This document shows, one piece after another, positions 1 through 9,216 of a stretch of 64,000 bases of DNA (position 1 is the first letter of the stretch; each line of letters starts with the position of its first letter). The notes beneath the pieces are model-generated. The model ran no database searches. It was not told the DNA's origin and saw only the letters and a program-made list of their open reading frames with translations. The translations under genes and the position numbers were made by a program. Source of the stretch: Actinoplanes derwentensis (lineage in GTDB: Bacteria > Actinomycetota > Actinomycetes > Mycobacteriales > Micromonosporaceae). Where the stretch lies: contig NZ_LT629758.1 of NCBI RefSeq assembly GCF_900104725.1, positions 4,788,501-4,852,500 of the forward strand, in the 5' to 3' direction.

Positions 1-365
1 GACGCGACCCCGTCGAGCAGGTGACGGACCGCGGCGGCGAGATTGCCCGGGGCACTGTCCGGTCCGGGCAGCGCGTGTTCGGTGACCCAGGCGGCCAGTT
101 CCGGCCCGGAGACCACATGGCCCGGAACCCCGGACCCGTGCGTCCGCCCGTAGACCACCAGCGACGTGGTCTGCACCAGCACCTGATGAACCGGAAACCG
201 ACTGGGCAGAACGATCACCGGATGAGTCGGCGCGAGCAGGATCGCGGCGCGCAGGGTGGCGACCCTCCAGGAGCCGGTGTCCCCCGCCGCGACCTGGTCC
301 GCGTACTCCCAGATACTTGGCACCGAACGATCTTGACGACCCGAAACGCCCTGGTCATCGGCCAT
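1..365 (-). CDS. Hypothetical protein, C-terminus cut by window edge
   Basis: An open reading frame runs on the minus strand from an ATG at 365 to the left edge without a stop, giving 121 residues (MADDQGVSGRQD...). The reading is plausible protein with a mixed hydrophobic core (AAILLAPTHPVIVLPSRFPV) and shows no signal peptide. It is divergent from the LexA gene, with an 83-base intergenic space that must hold both promoters. I do not recognise the family. A second ATG lies three codons in. Overlapping plus-strand readings are Arg/Pro-rich and look like shadows. Confidence 0.5.
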   Translation of the reverse strand, partial: MADDQGVSGRQDRSVPSIWEYADQVAAGDTGSWRVATLRAAILLAPTHPVIVLPSRFPVHQVLVQTTSLVVYGRTHGSGVPGHVVSGPELAAWVTEHALPGPDSAPGNLAAAVRHLLDGVA

Positions 366-448
366 CGGGCCCGGCCCCGCGTCCCCCGAACGTGCGGTTT
401 CCGGTCACGATTCGTACATCTGATCTAATCATGGGGTAAGGTGCGGCG

Positions 449-1225
449 ATGAGCATCGACAGCGGTGCAGACCCCCGCCCACCCCTGACCGATCGCCAAC
501 TGCGCGTCCTCACGGTGATCAGGGATTCGGTCCGCGACCGTGGCTACCCACCCACCGTCCGCGAGATCGGCGCGGCTGTCGGCCTGATCTCCCCGTCGTC
601 AGTCTCCTACCAGCTCGGCGTCCTGGAGAAACACACCCTGATCCGCCGAAGCCCCAACAATTCCCGAGCCGTCGAGCTACTCCCCGCCGCCGACGCGTTC
701 CTGACCCGCCCCACTCCGGCGCCGGACTCTCACACCACCGGACTGCACACCTCGGAAAACCCTGGCGCTGACTTCCGCAGCCCGGCCAATCGCACCGCTG
801 ACTTCCTGCACCCGGGCCACCGCACCGTGCGGCTCCCTGTCCCGGACAGCCGTCTCGTCACCGTGCCGGTGCTGGGCGCCATCGCGGCCGGCGCGCCGAT
901 CCTGGCCGAGGAGCACGTCGAGGACTACCTGACCGTCTCCGCGTCGATGGTCGGCGGCGGCACCCTGTTCGCCCTCAACGTCAAGGGCGACTCGATGATC
1001 GACGCCGCGATCTGCGACGGCGACGTGGTGGTGGTCCGCCGCCAGCCGGTCGCCGAAAGCGGCGAGATCGTCGCCGCCATGCTGGACAACGAGGCGACGG
1101 TGAAGGTCCTCCGCCACCGAGACGGCCACACCGAGCTACTCCCCCGAAACCCGGCCTACCAGCCGATCCCCGCCGACAACGCCACCATCCTCGGCAAGGT
1201 CGTCTGCGTCCTGCGCCGCCTCTGA
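449..1225 (+). CDS. lexA: LexA-type SOS repressor
   Basis: Transcriptional repressor that cleaves itself when RecA filaments signal DNA damage. The N-terminal winged helix is at residues 13-75 (LTDRQLRVL, PPTVREIGAAVGL) and the S24 peptidase domain at about 137-258. The Ala147-Gly148 cleavage bond lies in GAIAAGAPI, the nucleophile is Ser182 in GDSM, and Lys219 in ATVKV is the general base, so autocleavage looks intact. The linker (about residues 82-135) is long, low in conserved motifs, and contains the near-repeat ADFRSPANRT / ADFLHPGHRT. With 258 residues it is somewhat longer than most actinobacterial LexA proteins. It could be a LexA paralogue rather than the only LexA. No good copy of the actinobacterial SOS box is visible upstream. 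Confidence 0.9.
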   Translation: MSIDSGADPRPPLTDRQLRVLTVIRDSVRDRGYPPTVREIGAAVGLISPSSVSYQLGVLEKHTLIRRSPNNSRAVELLPAADAFLTRPTPAPDSHTTGLHTSENPGADFRSPANRTADFLHPGHRTVRLPVPDSRLVTVPVLGAIAAGAPILAEEHVEDYLTVSASMVGGGTLFALNVKGDSMIDAAICDGDVVVVRRQPVAESGEIVAAMLDNEATVKVLRHRDGHTELLPRNPAYQPIPADNATILGKVVCVLRRL

Positions 1226-1274
1226 CCCAGCCCGAGACACAGGCCACATCACCCTGAAGCGGCAGGGAAGCCGG

Positions 1275-2492
1275 TCAGCCGACGGGGGTCGGAGCGGGGC
1301 GGTCGGGGGCCGTACGAACGCTGGGGTTGACCGTGGCGGCGACGGCGGCCGCGAGCATCACGCCGGACAGTGCCCACAGTGAACCTCGCGGGCCGACCGC
1401 GGTCAGCAGGACGCCTGCGGCCAGCGAGGCCAGGGGCATCACGCCCCAGGTAACCGTGGCTCCGGCGCTCATCACCCGGCCCAGCAACTCGTTGGGGACC
1501 ACCACACCGGCGTAGGCGAAGATCACCACGTTCCAGAGAGGGCCGACGAACGCGCACAGAGCACCGATCACGCCGACCTGAAACGGGTGTGTGGTCAAGA
1601 GCATCAGCGGTAGCAGCGCGGCCCAGATCCAGTTGATGCCGACCAGCACCGCACGGAACGAGAAACGCTGGTGGAGACGCCCGGCCGCGATCGCGCCGAG
1701 TAGACCGCCCGCGCTGTAGACGCCCATCATCAAGCCGACTGCCGAGGGGGTCGCGCCCTGTTCTCCGGCCAGGACCACCAGTACCAGGACCAACGCTTGG
1801 AAGACCGCGTTGCTGACGGCGATCAGCAGGAGCGACACCCGGATCAGGGGGTTCCGCCAGACGTACCGAATGCCGGTGGTCGCCGAGCGCCACAGGGGTT
1901 CTGCCGGTCCTTCGGGTGGCTTCTGCAGGTCACGGCGAAGAAAGAGGAGGGCTCCGGCGGCAACTATCGAGGAGAGCCCGTCGAGCAGGAACGGGAGAGC
2001 ACGGTCCAGGCCGAACAGGGCGCCACCGATCGGCGGGCCAGCCAGAGCCGCAGCCCGGCCCCGGGCCTCGTTGTGGGCTATCGCGGCCGGCAGTTCCCCG
2101 GGGGACACCACCATCGGCAGGGCGGCATCCTCGGCCAGGCCGAAGAAGACGAAACACAGGCCCTGCACGAACGCGACCACGCAGAGCTGGGCGGTCGTGA
2201 GAGCCTCGAACCAGATCGCCACCGGAATCGTGAGAAGGGTCATCGCGCCGACGATCTCGCTGATCAACAGGATGCGGCGGCGATTCCAGCGGTCCACGAG
2301 CGGGCCCGCCGGAAGGTTGGCGATCAGGTGCGGAAGGGTACCGGCGGCGCCGACCAGGCCGGCGTCGAGCGGGGACCCGGTGGTGGCGAGGACCAGCAGT
2401 GGTGTCGCCGTACCGGTGATAGTCGCGCCCAGTGTGGAGACGATCTGGCTGCCCCAGAGCAGGGTGAAGTCGCGGTTGCGCCAAAGACTCAT
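1275..2492 (-). CDS. MFS transporter, EntS/MFS_3-like
   Basis: A 405-residue inner-membrane protein with about 12 hydrophobic helices, beginning MSLWRNRDFTLLWGSQ, the usual start of the EntS/MFS_3 group of drug or siderophore exporters. The loop between helices 2 and 3 carries the MFS signature VDRWNRRR. The substrate cannot be read from sequence. The start overlaps the stop of the upstream regulator by ATGA, so the two genes are translationally coupled and the regulator probably controls both. It converges with lexA across a 49-base gap that has no clear terminator hairpin. Confidence 0.88.
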   Translation of the reverse strand: MSLWRNRDFTLLWGSQIVSTLGATITGTATPLLVLATTGSPLDAGLVGAAGTLPHLIANLPAGPLVDRWNRRRILLISEIVGAMTLLTIPVAIWFEALTTAQLCVVAFVQGLCFVFFGLAEDAALPMVVSPGELPAAIAHNEARGRAAALAGPPIGGALFGLDRALPFLLDGLSSIVAAGALLFLRRDLQKPPEGPAEPLWRSATTGIRYVWRNPLIRVSLLLIAVSNAVFQALVLVLVVLAGEQGATPSAVGLMMGVYSAGGLLGAIAAGRLHQRFSFRAVLVGINWIWAALLPLMLLTTHPFQVGVIGALCAFVGPLWNVVIFAYAGVVVPNELLGRVMSAGATVTWGVMPLASLAAGVLLTAVGPRGSLWALSGVMLAAAVAATVNPSVRTAPDRPAPTPVG

Positions 2493-3031
2493 GACGGTGT
2501 CGGGAACGCGTTGAACAGGACCGTCACCGGGCGTGCTCCCTCGGCGGCGGTGGCGGGATCACGATGCCATCGGGTCAGGAAGGCGACGTACTCCTCGCTG
2601 AACTGCTTCAACTCCGCGGCGGTGAGGGTGGTGTTGCCGAACGAGTGCATGGCCGCCTCGCCGAATTCACCGTGCGATTCCCGCTCCGACAGGTAGGCGG
2701 CCAGGTCCCGCCGGCCCTGATCCATCCATTGTTGCCCGATGGCGTCGGCGGCTGCGGAGACGTCCGGATCTTCGGAGGCGTACGGCAGGCGCAGGTCCAG
2801 CGGTTTCGCCCGCCAGTACTTGCGCCGTCCCACGGAACGGTCCTCCTCGATGAAGTTGTAGCGGGCGAGTTGCCGCAGGTGGTAGCTGGTGCCTCCACGG
2901 TCGGCACCGAAGTGGGCGGCCAGGTCGGCGGAGGTGGCGGGGCCGTGCCGGTTCAGGTGAGTGAACATCTGCTGCCGAAGCGGGTGAGCCAGGGCTTTCA
3001 GAGCATCGATGTCGGTCAGGTTGCGGCGCAT
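2489..3031 (-). CDS. ArsR-type winged-helix regulator of the adjacent MFS gene
   Basis: A DNA-binding regulator of 180 residues. The N-terminal winged helix reads DALKALAHPLRQQMFTHL, then a recognition helix TSADLAAHFGADRGGTSYHL, the HTH_20/ArsR-like layout, followed by an acidic alpha-helical C-terminus typical of regulators paired with MFS pumps. The start at 3031 (MRRNLTDID) is preferred over an upstream start at 3067 because the domain begins there, although no strong ribosome site is visible. It overlaps the MFS gene by four bases. An autoregulated drug-efflux pair is the likely reading; the ligand is unknown. Confidence 0.82.
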   Translation of the reverse strand: MRRNLTDIDALKALAHPLRQQMFTHLNRHGPATSADLAAHFGADRGGTSYHLRQLARYNFIEEDRSVGRRKYWRAKPLDLRLPYASEDPDVSAAADAIGQQWMDQGRRDLAAYLSERESHGEFGEAAMHSFGNTTLTAAELKQFSEEYVAFLTRWHRDPATAAEGARPVTVLFNAFPTPS

Positions 3032-3086
3032 GGGTGAGAAGTTATCTATGCAAAGACTTCTTCTCAATGCGACTGTCAGTGAGATG

Positions 3087-4213
3087 TCAGCGGACGAAGA
3101 GGAGGAACAGGCCTGTCCAGGTACAGGTGATCATGAAAAGGGCCAAGGGGAGTTCGTCGGCCAGCACTGCCAAGGGTGGGCGGGACGGGCTTTCCGCCAA
3201 GGCTCGGTCATGGGCGACGATCACGCCGATCGCGTGGCCGATCAGGATCAGGGCCAACTGAGTGGCGGCGATCGCCTCGGGGGGCGGCTGGGGGTTCCAC
3301 GTGCTGGGGGACGCGCCGATCAGTAGCAGGACGCCCCGGGGGCCTCGACTATCAGCAGCGACAGGTAGTGAGCGAGGGTATAGGCGGCGGCGATCGGGAT
3401 CAGGGACATCGTCACGTCCAAGCGGCCCGCGGTCCACCGCACCGCCGTGTAGACCGCCGCGCAGAAGAGGATCAGGCCGGGCGTGCCCCAGGGAGCGTCC
3501 GCGCTGTCGAAGACCGTCGAGGCCCACCAGACGGCTACGAACGGGGCCGCACCGGGCGGCGTGGGGGTGGCCAAGCCCGAGAAGAGACCGGGGCGGTGCA
3601 GAGGGCTGAGTCGTCCGGCCAGGTCGGAGTAGACCTCGAAACAGTCGCCGCGGGCGAACCACTCCTCGCCTCGAAGGGCGGCCAGCAGAACCTGGCTCAG
3701 GCCGTACGACAGAAGGAACAGACCGACCACGACCGGATCGCCGTGATGGGGCACCACCAGTTCGAAAGCTACGAACACCAGCAGGAACGCCGCCGCCGGC
3801 CAGGCGGAACCGGCCGGGCCGGGGCGTAAGCCGCCAGGTGGCAGGCGTAGCAGGGTGAAGATCGTTCGCAGCGGGTTCACGGTGTGCCAGACCGGGCCCA
3901 GTACGACACCGGCCAGCACCAGGCCCACCCAGAGCCAGACGAAGAGGGCGTGGGCCGCCGGATTCTCCGGGCCGCGTGGGCCGGCCAGCGCATATCCGGT
4001 GATGTAGAGCGCGAGTACCAGTACCGGGTAGCGCAGCCAACGGCTCACCCCGAACGTGCGCGGCTCGGCCGGCCGGAGACGGGGCGTCCGCCACCAGAAC
4101 GCGGCGATCAGAAACGACAGGGCGACGGTCGCGGCCCCGGCCTGCAACACCAGGTCAAGCGGCAATGGCAGCCCCTCGGACCCACCGACCCCGTGCGCGA
4201 GAGGGGTCGTCAT
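3087..4213 (-). pseudogene. Frameshifted polytopic membrane protein ('fenitrothion hydrolase'-type family)
   Basis: The reading from ATG 4213 begins MTTPLAHGVGGSEGLPLPL, which matches the N-terminus of an actinobacterial membrane family often labelled fenitrothion hydrolase, and continues through about 8 helices with the motif VWHTVNPLR. It hits a stop at 3320 just after LLIVEAPGASCY. The natural C-terminus (VLLLIGASPSTWNPQPPP ... GLFLLFVR) continues in another frame to 3087. The shift falls in a C5G4 run near 3334-3342; adding one base makes 1,128 bases, exactly 376 codons. It may be a sequencing error or a real loss. A longer start at GTG 4276 is possible but lacks family support. The hydrolase label is a transferred name; no hydrolase motif is visible. 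Confidence 0.7.
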
Positions 4214-4360
4214 GGGCGCGAAGAGTTCAGAACCGCCGACACCACGACCGCGCGTGAACGATTCCGGTTCACCCACGCCATGCGCGGAAGAGGTCGCCGT
4301 TCGCTTGAGCGTGGGTTCGAGTTCGAGTCGCCATCGGGGTCTACGTGCACGGAGGTGTTG

Positions 4361-5347
4361 TCAGGCATCGGATGTCTTCTCGGCCAGGGCTCGGAGGACG
4401 CCCGCTCCGGCGATCGCCACTCCGGCGCCCAGGCCCAGGGCCAGCACCACCAGGGCGCGTTCGAGGGGTGCGGGGCCGGCGAACGGTAATACCGGGCGGT
4501 GGAACGACGTGACGTCGGGCAGCACGAAGATCGCGGTCAGGGCGGCTCCGGCGCACACCGCCAGGACTCCGGCGGCCCGGCCACGGACGACCGACACCGC
4601 GCCGCCGATGGTCAACGGCCAGGCCAGGAGGTTGATGCCGGCCGCGCTCAGGAACGTCATCGCCGGTGGGGCCGACTCGACGGCGAGGGTGGAGCCGATC
4701 ACGTGGGCGGCCGAGGCTACGGCTGCGGCGGAACCCGCGATGGCTAGCAGCAGGTCAGCGCGCGGTAGCCGTCTTGCGAGCAGCAGGAGTGCCGCGCCGG
4801 TGACAGCGACGAGAATCCACCAGGCGGGGGCGACTGGGCGCGGCTCCCCCACGAGTTCGCCGGTGACGGTCACCGTAGTGCCGGCGGCGTCCAGAGTGAA
4901 CGTCCACGGGACGGTCTGGCCGGCTGCCACGGTTCGGCCGTCGGGGGTGGTGCGGTCGTCGATCCAGGTCAGCTCGGCGCCGGGGATGACGACGGCGGGG
5001 GTAGCGACGGCGGGAGTGGCGACGCCGGGAGTGGTCGTACCGCTGCCGGGATTGATCGTGATCGGACCGGAGGTGTTGTTGCGCAGACGCAACCGCGCGC
5101 CTGCCTCGATCGTCTCGATCGTCAGACCGGGGACGACGGGGGTCGCCGAAAGCACCCGGCCGCGGGAATCGGTGGCGGTCAGGCCACCGGCATGGGCAGC
5201 CGCCGGACCACCCGTGGCGACCAGCACCCCGACGACGACAACCGGCACCAGAACCAACCAAGCCACCAGGCAGCGGGCCGCCGGGCGAAGCAGGGCCGTG
5301 GGGAAGCGGTGGGACACCGGGCGGGGAACCGGGGAACCGTGGGTCAC
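4361..5347 (-). CDS. Secreted/membrane protein with CopC-like N-terminus and four C-terminal helices
   Basis: A 328-residue protein. It opens with a long signal peptide ending GGPAAAHAGG, followed by an extracytoplasmic beta-rich domain (about residues 60-160, LRLRNNTSGPITINPG) and then about five membrane helices. A short tandem PGVATPAVATPAV linker lies near residue 110. The His directly after the predicted cleavage site resembles CopC/YcnI-type metal proteins, but no full metal motif can be shown. GTG at 5347 overlaps the upstream stop (GTGA), so translation is coupled. It sits between two membrane genes, suggesting one operon of three. The function is unknown; metal handling is an inference. 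Confidence 0.72.
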   Translation of the reverse strand: MTHGSPVPRPVSHRFPTALLRPAARCLVAWLVLVPVVVVGVLVATGGPAAAHAGGLTATDSRGRVLSATPVVPGLTIETIEAGARLRLRNNTSGPITINPGSGTTTPGVATPAVATPAVVIPGAELTWIDDRTTPDGRTVAAGQTVPWTFTLDAAGTTVTVTGELVGEPRPVAPAWWILVAVTGAALLLLARRLPRADLLLAIAGSAAAVASAAHVIGSTLAVESAPPAMTFLSAAGINLLAWPLTIGGAVSVVRGRAAGVLAVCAGAALTAIFVLPDVTSFHRPVLPFAGPAPLERALVVLALGLGAGVAIAGAGVLRALAEKTSDA

Positions 5348-6384
5348 TTGGGGAGGTGCTGGACGCTGCGGGCCACCAGGACGGTGGCGGCGCCGGTCAG
5401 GGCCGTCAAGGTGAGCAGGCCGGTGATGATGTGGATGTTGAAGCCGGTGCTGCCTTCCTGGAACTTGCCGACGATCAGGACGGTGCCCCAGGCGACGGGC
5501 GGTGTGAGCAGGCCGAAGAGGATCCAGCGGCCGTTGGTGGGGAATTTGAGCAGCGGGGTGACCAAGCGCCAGGCCAGTTCGATGGCGAAGGCGACGGCGG
5601 CCAGGGTCAGGGCCGGCCACCAGGCGTCTTCGGAGTCGAACATCAGGTGCATCAGCACGGCGATGATCGCGACCAGGGTGGACGGCAGGCCGATCGGCAG
5701 GGGCCAGCGACGGCCGATGACGATGAACGGCAGTAGCAGCAGGACGGTGCTGAAGAGGTAACCGTGGACGAGCTGCGCGTCGGGGGAGAAGATCTTGATC
5801 GGCTCGGTGCCGCTGCCCAGGTGCCGGAAGCCGATCGACGAGGCGTGCAGGGTGTAGATGTGCACGGGCAGCACGGTGAACAGGGTGGAGACGCCGACGA
5901 GCAGGGCGCCGCTGAGGCCGAGGGTGCGCTCGGGGCCGGTGGCCAGCATCAGCGTCGGGCCCATGGCGACCAGCACCATGCCGAGGATGATGAACTCGTG
6001 GCTGGGGCTGACGAAGATCTCCATGTTCCGCTCGATGCCCCAGATGTTGTGCCAGAGCGTGTCGACGCCGCCGCCGACGAGCAGGAACGCCATGCCGGCC
6101 AGGGGCAGTCGCAACGCGTTGGGCAGGGCGAGGACCGATCGGTACGTCGGAATGCCCGGCAGCCGGGACCGCATGATCCAGAACAGGGTGAAGCCGGAGG
6201 CGGCGATGCCGGAGTAGAGCACGCCGTGCCAGGGCGTCCAGAAGGTCTCCAGCTCGGGGGTGGTGGCATGCGCATACGCGTCGAGCTGCAAGCCGATGAC
6301 CAGCCAGGCGCTCGCGACCAGCAGCACCCACCGCTCCCGGGCGCTGAACGCCTCCGTGCGGGTCTCGGTCGATGCGATCGTCAC
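5344..6384 (-). CDS. Polytopic membrane protein of unknown function
   Basis: First gene of the three-gene membrane cluster, 346 residues with about 9-10 hydrophobic helices. Histidines and acidic residues lie within or near helices (QLDAYAHATTPELETFW, DTLWHNIWGIER, SPSHEFIILG, HLMFDSEDAWW), a pattern seen in heme- or metal-associated membrane proteins. The start is GTG 6384, chosen because GAGGTGG lies 6 bases upstream. Its stop overlaps the next start. I do not recognise an experimentally characterised family. It is transcribed divergently from the esterase gene at 6538. Confidence 0.75.
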   Translation of the reverse strand: MTIASTETRTEAFSARERWVLLVASAWLVIGLQLDAYAHATTPELETFWTPWHGVLYSGIAASGFTLFWIMRSRLPGIPTYRSVLALPNALRLPLAGMAFLLVGGGVDTLWHNIWGIERNMEIFVSPSHEFIILGMVLVAMGPTLMLATGPERTLGLSGALLVGVSTLFTVLPVHIYTLHASSIGFRHLGSGTEPIKIFSPDAQLVHGYLFSTVLLLLPFIVIGRRWPLPIGLPSTLVAIIAVLMHLMFDSEDAWWPALTLAAVAFAIELAWRLVTPLLKFPTNGRWILFGLLTPPVAWGTVLIVGKFQEGSTGFNIHIITGLLTLTALTGAATVLVARSVQHLPK

Positions 6385-6491
6385 GTCGTGCCACCTCACT
6401 GTTCGGTCCGGCGATCCGTAACTTACATCGCCGCTGTTGCATTCTTCGATACGCCTGTGGACAACTAATTGACGCGCGATCACCACCAGCA

Positions 6492-6505
6492 GGAAAGCGC
6501 TTGCC
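6492..6505. promoter_or_regulatory. LacI-type operator before the pectin esterase
   Basis: GGAAAGCGCTTGCC is centred on the palindrome AAGCGCTT, the classical LacI/GalR-family operator core. It lies 33-46 bases before the start of the rhamnogalacturonan acetylesterase gene, where a repressor would block transcription. A related AGCGCT site precedes the hemicellulase operon near 49,090. No LacI-family gene lies in the window. Confidence 0.5.
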
Positions 6506-6537
6506 TGAATCGATGAGTATTGATTAGATGTGGTCTC

Positions 6538-7362
6538 ATGGAGATTCGACGGAGAACACTGCTCCGCGCCGGCGCTTTCGCCGCCGTCCCCGGACTCGGC
6601 CACCACCAGCGCCGCCGCAAACCGACCGTCTTCGTGGCCGGCGACTCGACGGCCGCCACCTACGCCACCGCCGACCACCCCCGGGCCGGCTGGGGGCAGG
6701 CGCTGCCGGTCTTCCTCCACGACGACGTGCGCGTGGTCAACGAGGCGCTGTCCGGGGCGAGCTCCAAGAGCTTCTACGACCTGGGGCGCCTCGACCGGAT
6801 CCTGACGGCGATCAAACCCGGTGACACGCTGCTGGTGTCGTTCGGGCACAACGACGAGAAGATCACCGATCCGGCCCGCGGCACCGACCCGTGGACCACC
6901 TTCCAGGATCACCTGAGGCTCTACCTCGACGGGGCACGGGCGGCGCGGGCCACGCCGATCCTGGTCACGCCGGTCGAGCGCAGGAGATTCACCAGCGCCG
7001 GTACGCCGTACCTGTCGCACGGTGAGTACCCGGCCGCGATGATCGCCCTCGCCGCCGAGACCGGCACCCCGCTGATCGACCTCACCCGGCTCTCCTTCGA
7101 GCTGTGGAGCGCGCTCGGCCCCGAGACGACCAAGGACTACCTGCTCTGGCTGGAAGCGGGCGAGTCGGTCAACTATCCGGACGGCGTGCAGGACAACACA
7201 CACTTCCAGGCGCACGGCGCGATCGAGGTGGCCCGTCTGGTGGTCGCCACCGGCCGGGAGATCCCCGGACGGAACCGGCGGGCACTGCACCGGACCGACA
7301 TCCCCGACACGGTGCTGACCTGGCCACCGACCCGGCCGGCGGAGAGTATAGAAGGGGTATGA
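6538..7362 (+). CDS. Secreted rhamnogalacturonan acetylesterase (SGNH hydrolase, CE12-like)
   Basis: Removes acetyl groups from rhamnogalacturonan I of pectin. The 274-residue protein starts with a twin-arginine-like signal (MEIRRRTLLRAGAFAAV). SGNH blocks follow in order: block I GDSTAA (Ser), block II GASSKSF (Gly), block III GHND (Asn) and block V DNTHF (Asp-x-x-His, DNTH), so all catalytic residues are present. ATG 6538 is preferred over an upstream TTG-type reading because the Arg pair then sits at the N-terminus. The stop overlaps the next start (ATGA). The upstream AGCGCT operator and the pectate lyase at 12.9 kb suggest induction by pectic sugars. Confidence 0.87.
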   Translation: MEIRRRTLLRAGAFAAVPGLGHHQRRRKPTVFVAGDSTAATYATADHPRAGWGQALPVFLHDDVRVVNEALSGASSKSFYDLGRLDRILTAIKPGDTLLVSFGHNDEKITDPARGTDPWTTFQDHLRLYLDGARAARATPILVTPVERRRFTSAGTPYLSHGEYPAAMIALAAETGTPLIDLTRLSFELWSALGPETTKDYLLWLEAGESVNYPDGVQDNTHFQAHGAIEVARLVVATGREIPGRNRRALHRTDIPDTVLTWPPTRPAESIEGV

Positions 7363-8240
7363 CCCATACTCTCGACGCTCCCGGCGCCACCATCGCCTAC
7401 GACGTCCGCGAGCCGGCCGAGTCCTCCTCGGCGGCGCCGCTGATGCTGATCGGCTCGCCGATGGACGCGAGCGGCTTCGGCACCCTGGCCGGTCACTTCA
7501 CCGACCGGCGGGTGATCACTTACGACCCGCGGGGTACGGGCCGCAGCACCCGCACCGACCCCGCGCCCGAGTCGACACCCGAACAGCACGCCGATGACGT
7601 ACGACGGGTGCTCGAAGCCGTCGGTGGCGGCCCGGTCGACCTGTTCGCCAGCAGCGGTGGCGCGGTCAACGCGCTCGCCCTGGTCGCCGCCCACCCCGGC
7701 CTGCTGCGCACCCTGGTCGCGCACGAGCCGCCGGCGGCCCGCCTGATTCCCGACAGCACCGACGCCGAAGCCGCGGTCCTGGGCATCCGTGCTCTGTACG
7801 AGCGTTTCGGCCTCGGCCCGGCCATGGTCAAGTTCATCGGGATCGTCTCGTTGCAAGGCCCGGTCCCGCCCGGTTTCGCCGACGAGCCCGGCCCCGACCC
7901 GGCCACGTTCGGCCTGCCCGGCACGGACGACGGCACCCGCGACGACGTGCTGCTGGGCCAGAACCTGGTCACCTGCTGCCTGTTCGAACCGGACTTCCCG
8001 GCGCTGAAAGCCACCGCGACCCGGATCGTGGTCGGGGTGGGCGCCGAGTCCGAGGGCGAGCTGGCACATCGGGCCGGGCGTGCGGTGGCGGCGAACCTGG
8101 GCGTCGAGCCGGTCGTCTTCCCCAGCAACCACGCCGGCTTTCTGGGCGGCGAGTTCGGCCAGCACGGCGACCCGGTCCCGTTCGCCGCGAAGCTCCGCGA
8201 GGTCCTGACCGCCGATCACGGCGACGGCGCCGTTCGGTGA
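7359..8240 (+). CDS. Alpha/beta hydrolase
   Basis: A 293-residue cytoplasmic alpha/beta-hydrolase. The strand-loop DPRGTGRS resembles the oxyanion region, the nucleophile elbow is FASSGGAVNAL (S-x-G type: Ser-Ser-Gly-Gly), and the C-terminal SNHAGF gives the catalytic His. It lacks a signal peptide. Similar proteins are commonly annotated as hydrolases of unknown substrate. It overlaps the preceding esterase gene by four bases, so the pair is probably co-expressed, though a biochemical link to pectin is not shown by the sequence. Confidence 0.82.
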   Translation: MTHTLDAPGATIAYDVREPAESSSAAPLMLIGSPMDASGFGTLAGHFTDRRVITYDPRGTGRSTRTDPAPESTPEQHADDVRRVLEAVGGGPVDLFASSGGAVNALALVAAHPGLLRTLVAHEPPAARLIPDSTDAEAAVLGIRALYERFGLGPAMVKFIGIVSLQGPVPPGFADEPGPDPATFGLPGTDDGTRDDVLLGQNLVTCCLFEPDFPALKATATRIVVGVGAESEGELAHRAGRAVAANLGVEPVVFPSNHAGFLGGEFGQHGDPVPFAAKLREVLTADHGDGAVR

Positions 8241-8251
8241 CCATCGCATTC

Positions 8252-8286
8252 GGCCCGGCGGTCGCGGGGTGACCTCGCGCCGGGCC
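8252..8286 (+). terminator. Hairpin after the esterase/hydrolase pair
   Basis: GGCCCGGCG (8252-8260) pairs with CGCCGGGCC (8278-8286), and the loop itself can form a smaller GC stem (GTCGCGGGG/CTCGCG). It begins 12 bases after the hydrolase stop. There is no T-run, which is normal for high-GC actinobacterial terminators. Confidence 0.45.
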
Positions 8287-8356
8287 GGCCTCGCGGGGTG
8301 GCCACGGTCGGCGTTTCCTGGTTACCCGTACCGAAAGAATCGGTAGTTTGCCTTTC

Positions 8357-9124
8357 ATGCCATCGACGAATCTTGACGCGGCCTATTTCGACGCGTGGTA
8401 CGCGGACATGGCCGGATCGCCGGCTCGGGACGCCGTCATCACCGGGGCTCTCGGGCTGCCGCCGGAGCTGCGGGACGCCGGGACGCTGACCTGGCAGGGC
8501 ATCGCCGAGGTGGCCGCGGAGCTGCAGCTGCCCGAAGGTGGGCTGCTGCTCGACATGGCTTGCGGGCGTGGTGGGTACGGGATCGAGATCGCCCGGCGGG
8601 CCGGGGCCCGGCTGGTCGGGGTGGACATCTCCGCCGTGGCGCTGAGTGTGGCCGAGGCGACCGGCGGGGAGCGGCTGCCGGGGCGGGCCGTGTTCCAGAC
8701 CGGCACCCTGACCGCGTCGGGGCTGGCCGGCGGCAGTGTGGACGGGCTGATGTGCCTGGACGCCGTGCAGTTCGCTGAGCCGCCGCTCGCTGCGATGGCC
8801 GAGTTCCGGCGGCTGTTGGTGCCGGGTGGGCGGCTGGCTCTGACGTGCTGGGAGGCCACCGAGCCGGATGACGCGCAGGTCCCGGCGCGGATCCGGGCGG
8901 TGGATCTGCGCCGGGACCTGGTGGCGGCCGGTTTCGCCGAGGTCGAGGTGTGGGAGAAGCCGCAGTGGCGGGCGGCCGAGCGGGCCTTGTGGGAGGCGGC
9001 GATGGTGGCGGACGGCTCCGATCCGGCGGTGCGGGCCATGCAGGTGGAGGGGCGGCGGTCGCTGGACACGTTCGGCTCGCTGCGCCGGGTGTTCGCGACC
9101 GCCACCGCACCCGCTCCTGAGTGA
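8357..9124 (+). CDS. SAM-dependent class I methyltransferase
   Basis: A 255-residue methyltransferase. Motif I is LLLDMACGRGGYGIEIA, motif II acidic residue in LVGVDIS, and the later GLMCLDAVQFAE and LLVPGGRLALTCWE correspond to motifs IV-VI, giving a complete Rossmann SAM-binding fold. The substrate region (YFDAWYADMAG at the N-terminus) resembles small-molecule methyltransferases of the Methyltransf_11/25 type. The start ATG 8357 is preferred over a TTG nine bases earlier. It is probably a single gene; the substrate is unknown. Confidence 0.83.
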   Translation: MPSTNLDAAYFDAWYADMAGSPARDAVITGALGLPPELRDAGTLTWQGIAEVAAELQLPEGGLLLDMACGRGGYGIEIARRAGARLVGVDISAVALSVAEATGGERLPGRAVFQTGTLTASGLAGGSVDGLMCLDAVQFAEPPLAAMAEFRRLLVPGGRLALTCWEATEPDDAQVPARIRAVDLRRDLVAAGFAEVEVWEKPQWRAAERALWEAAMVADGSDPAVRAMQVEGRRSLDTFGSLRRVFATATAPAPE

Positions 9125-9216
9125 TCCCCGCCGAGAGCCCTTTCGGGAAGGTGTGCGGGGACCCGGTTGCCGTTCGGGTGTGGAATAGCCGGGCGCGGGC
9201 CTGGATTGGCAGGAAT

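Noticed and set aside
21..428. Plus-strand 135-codon reading at the left edge
   Set aside because: Arg/Pro/Gly-rich composition and overlap with a better minus-strand partial gene; a high-GC shadow.
420..448. Possible SOS box upstream of lexA
   Set aside because: TCGTACATCTGATC is too far from the actinobacterial TCGAAC-N4-GTTCGA consensus.
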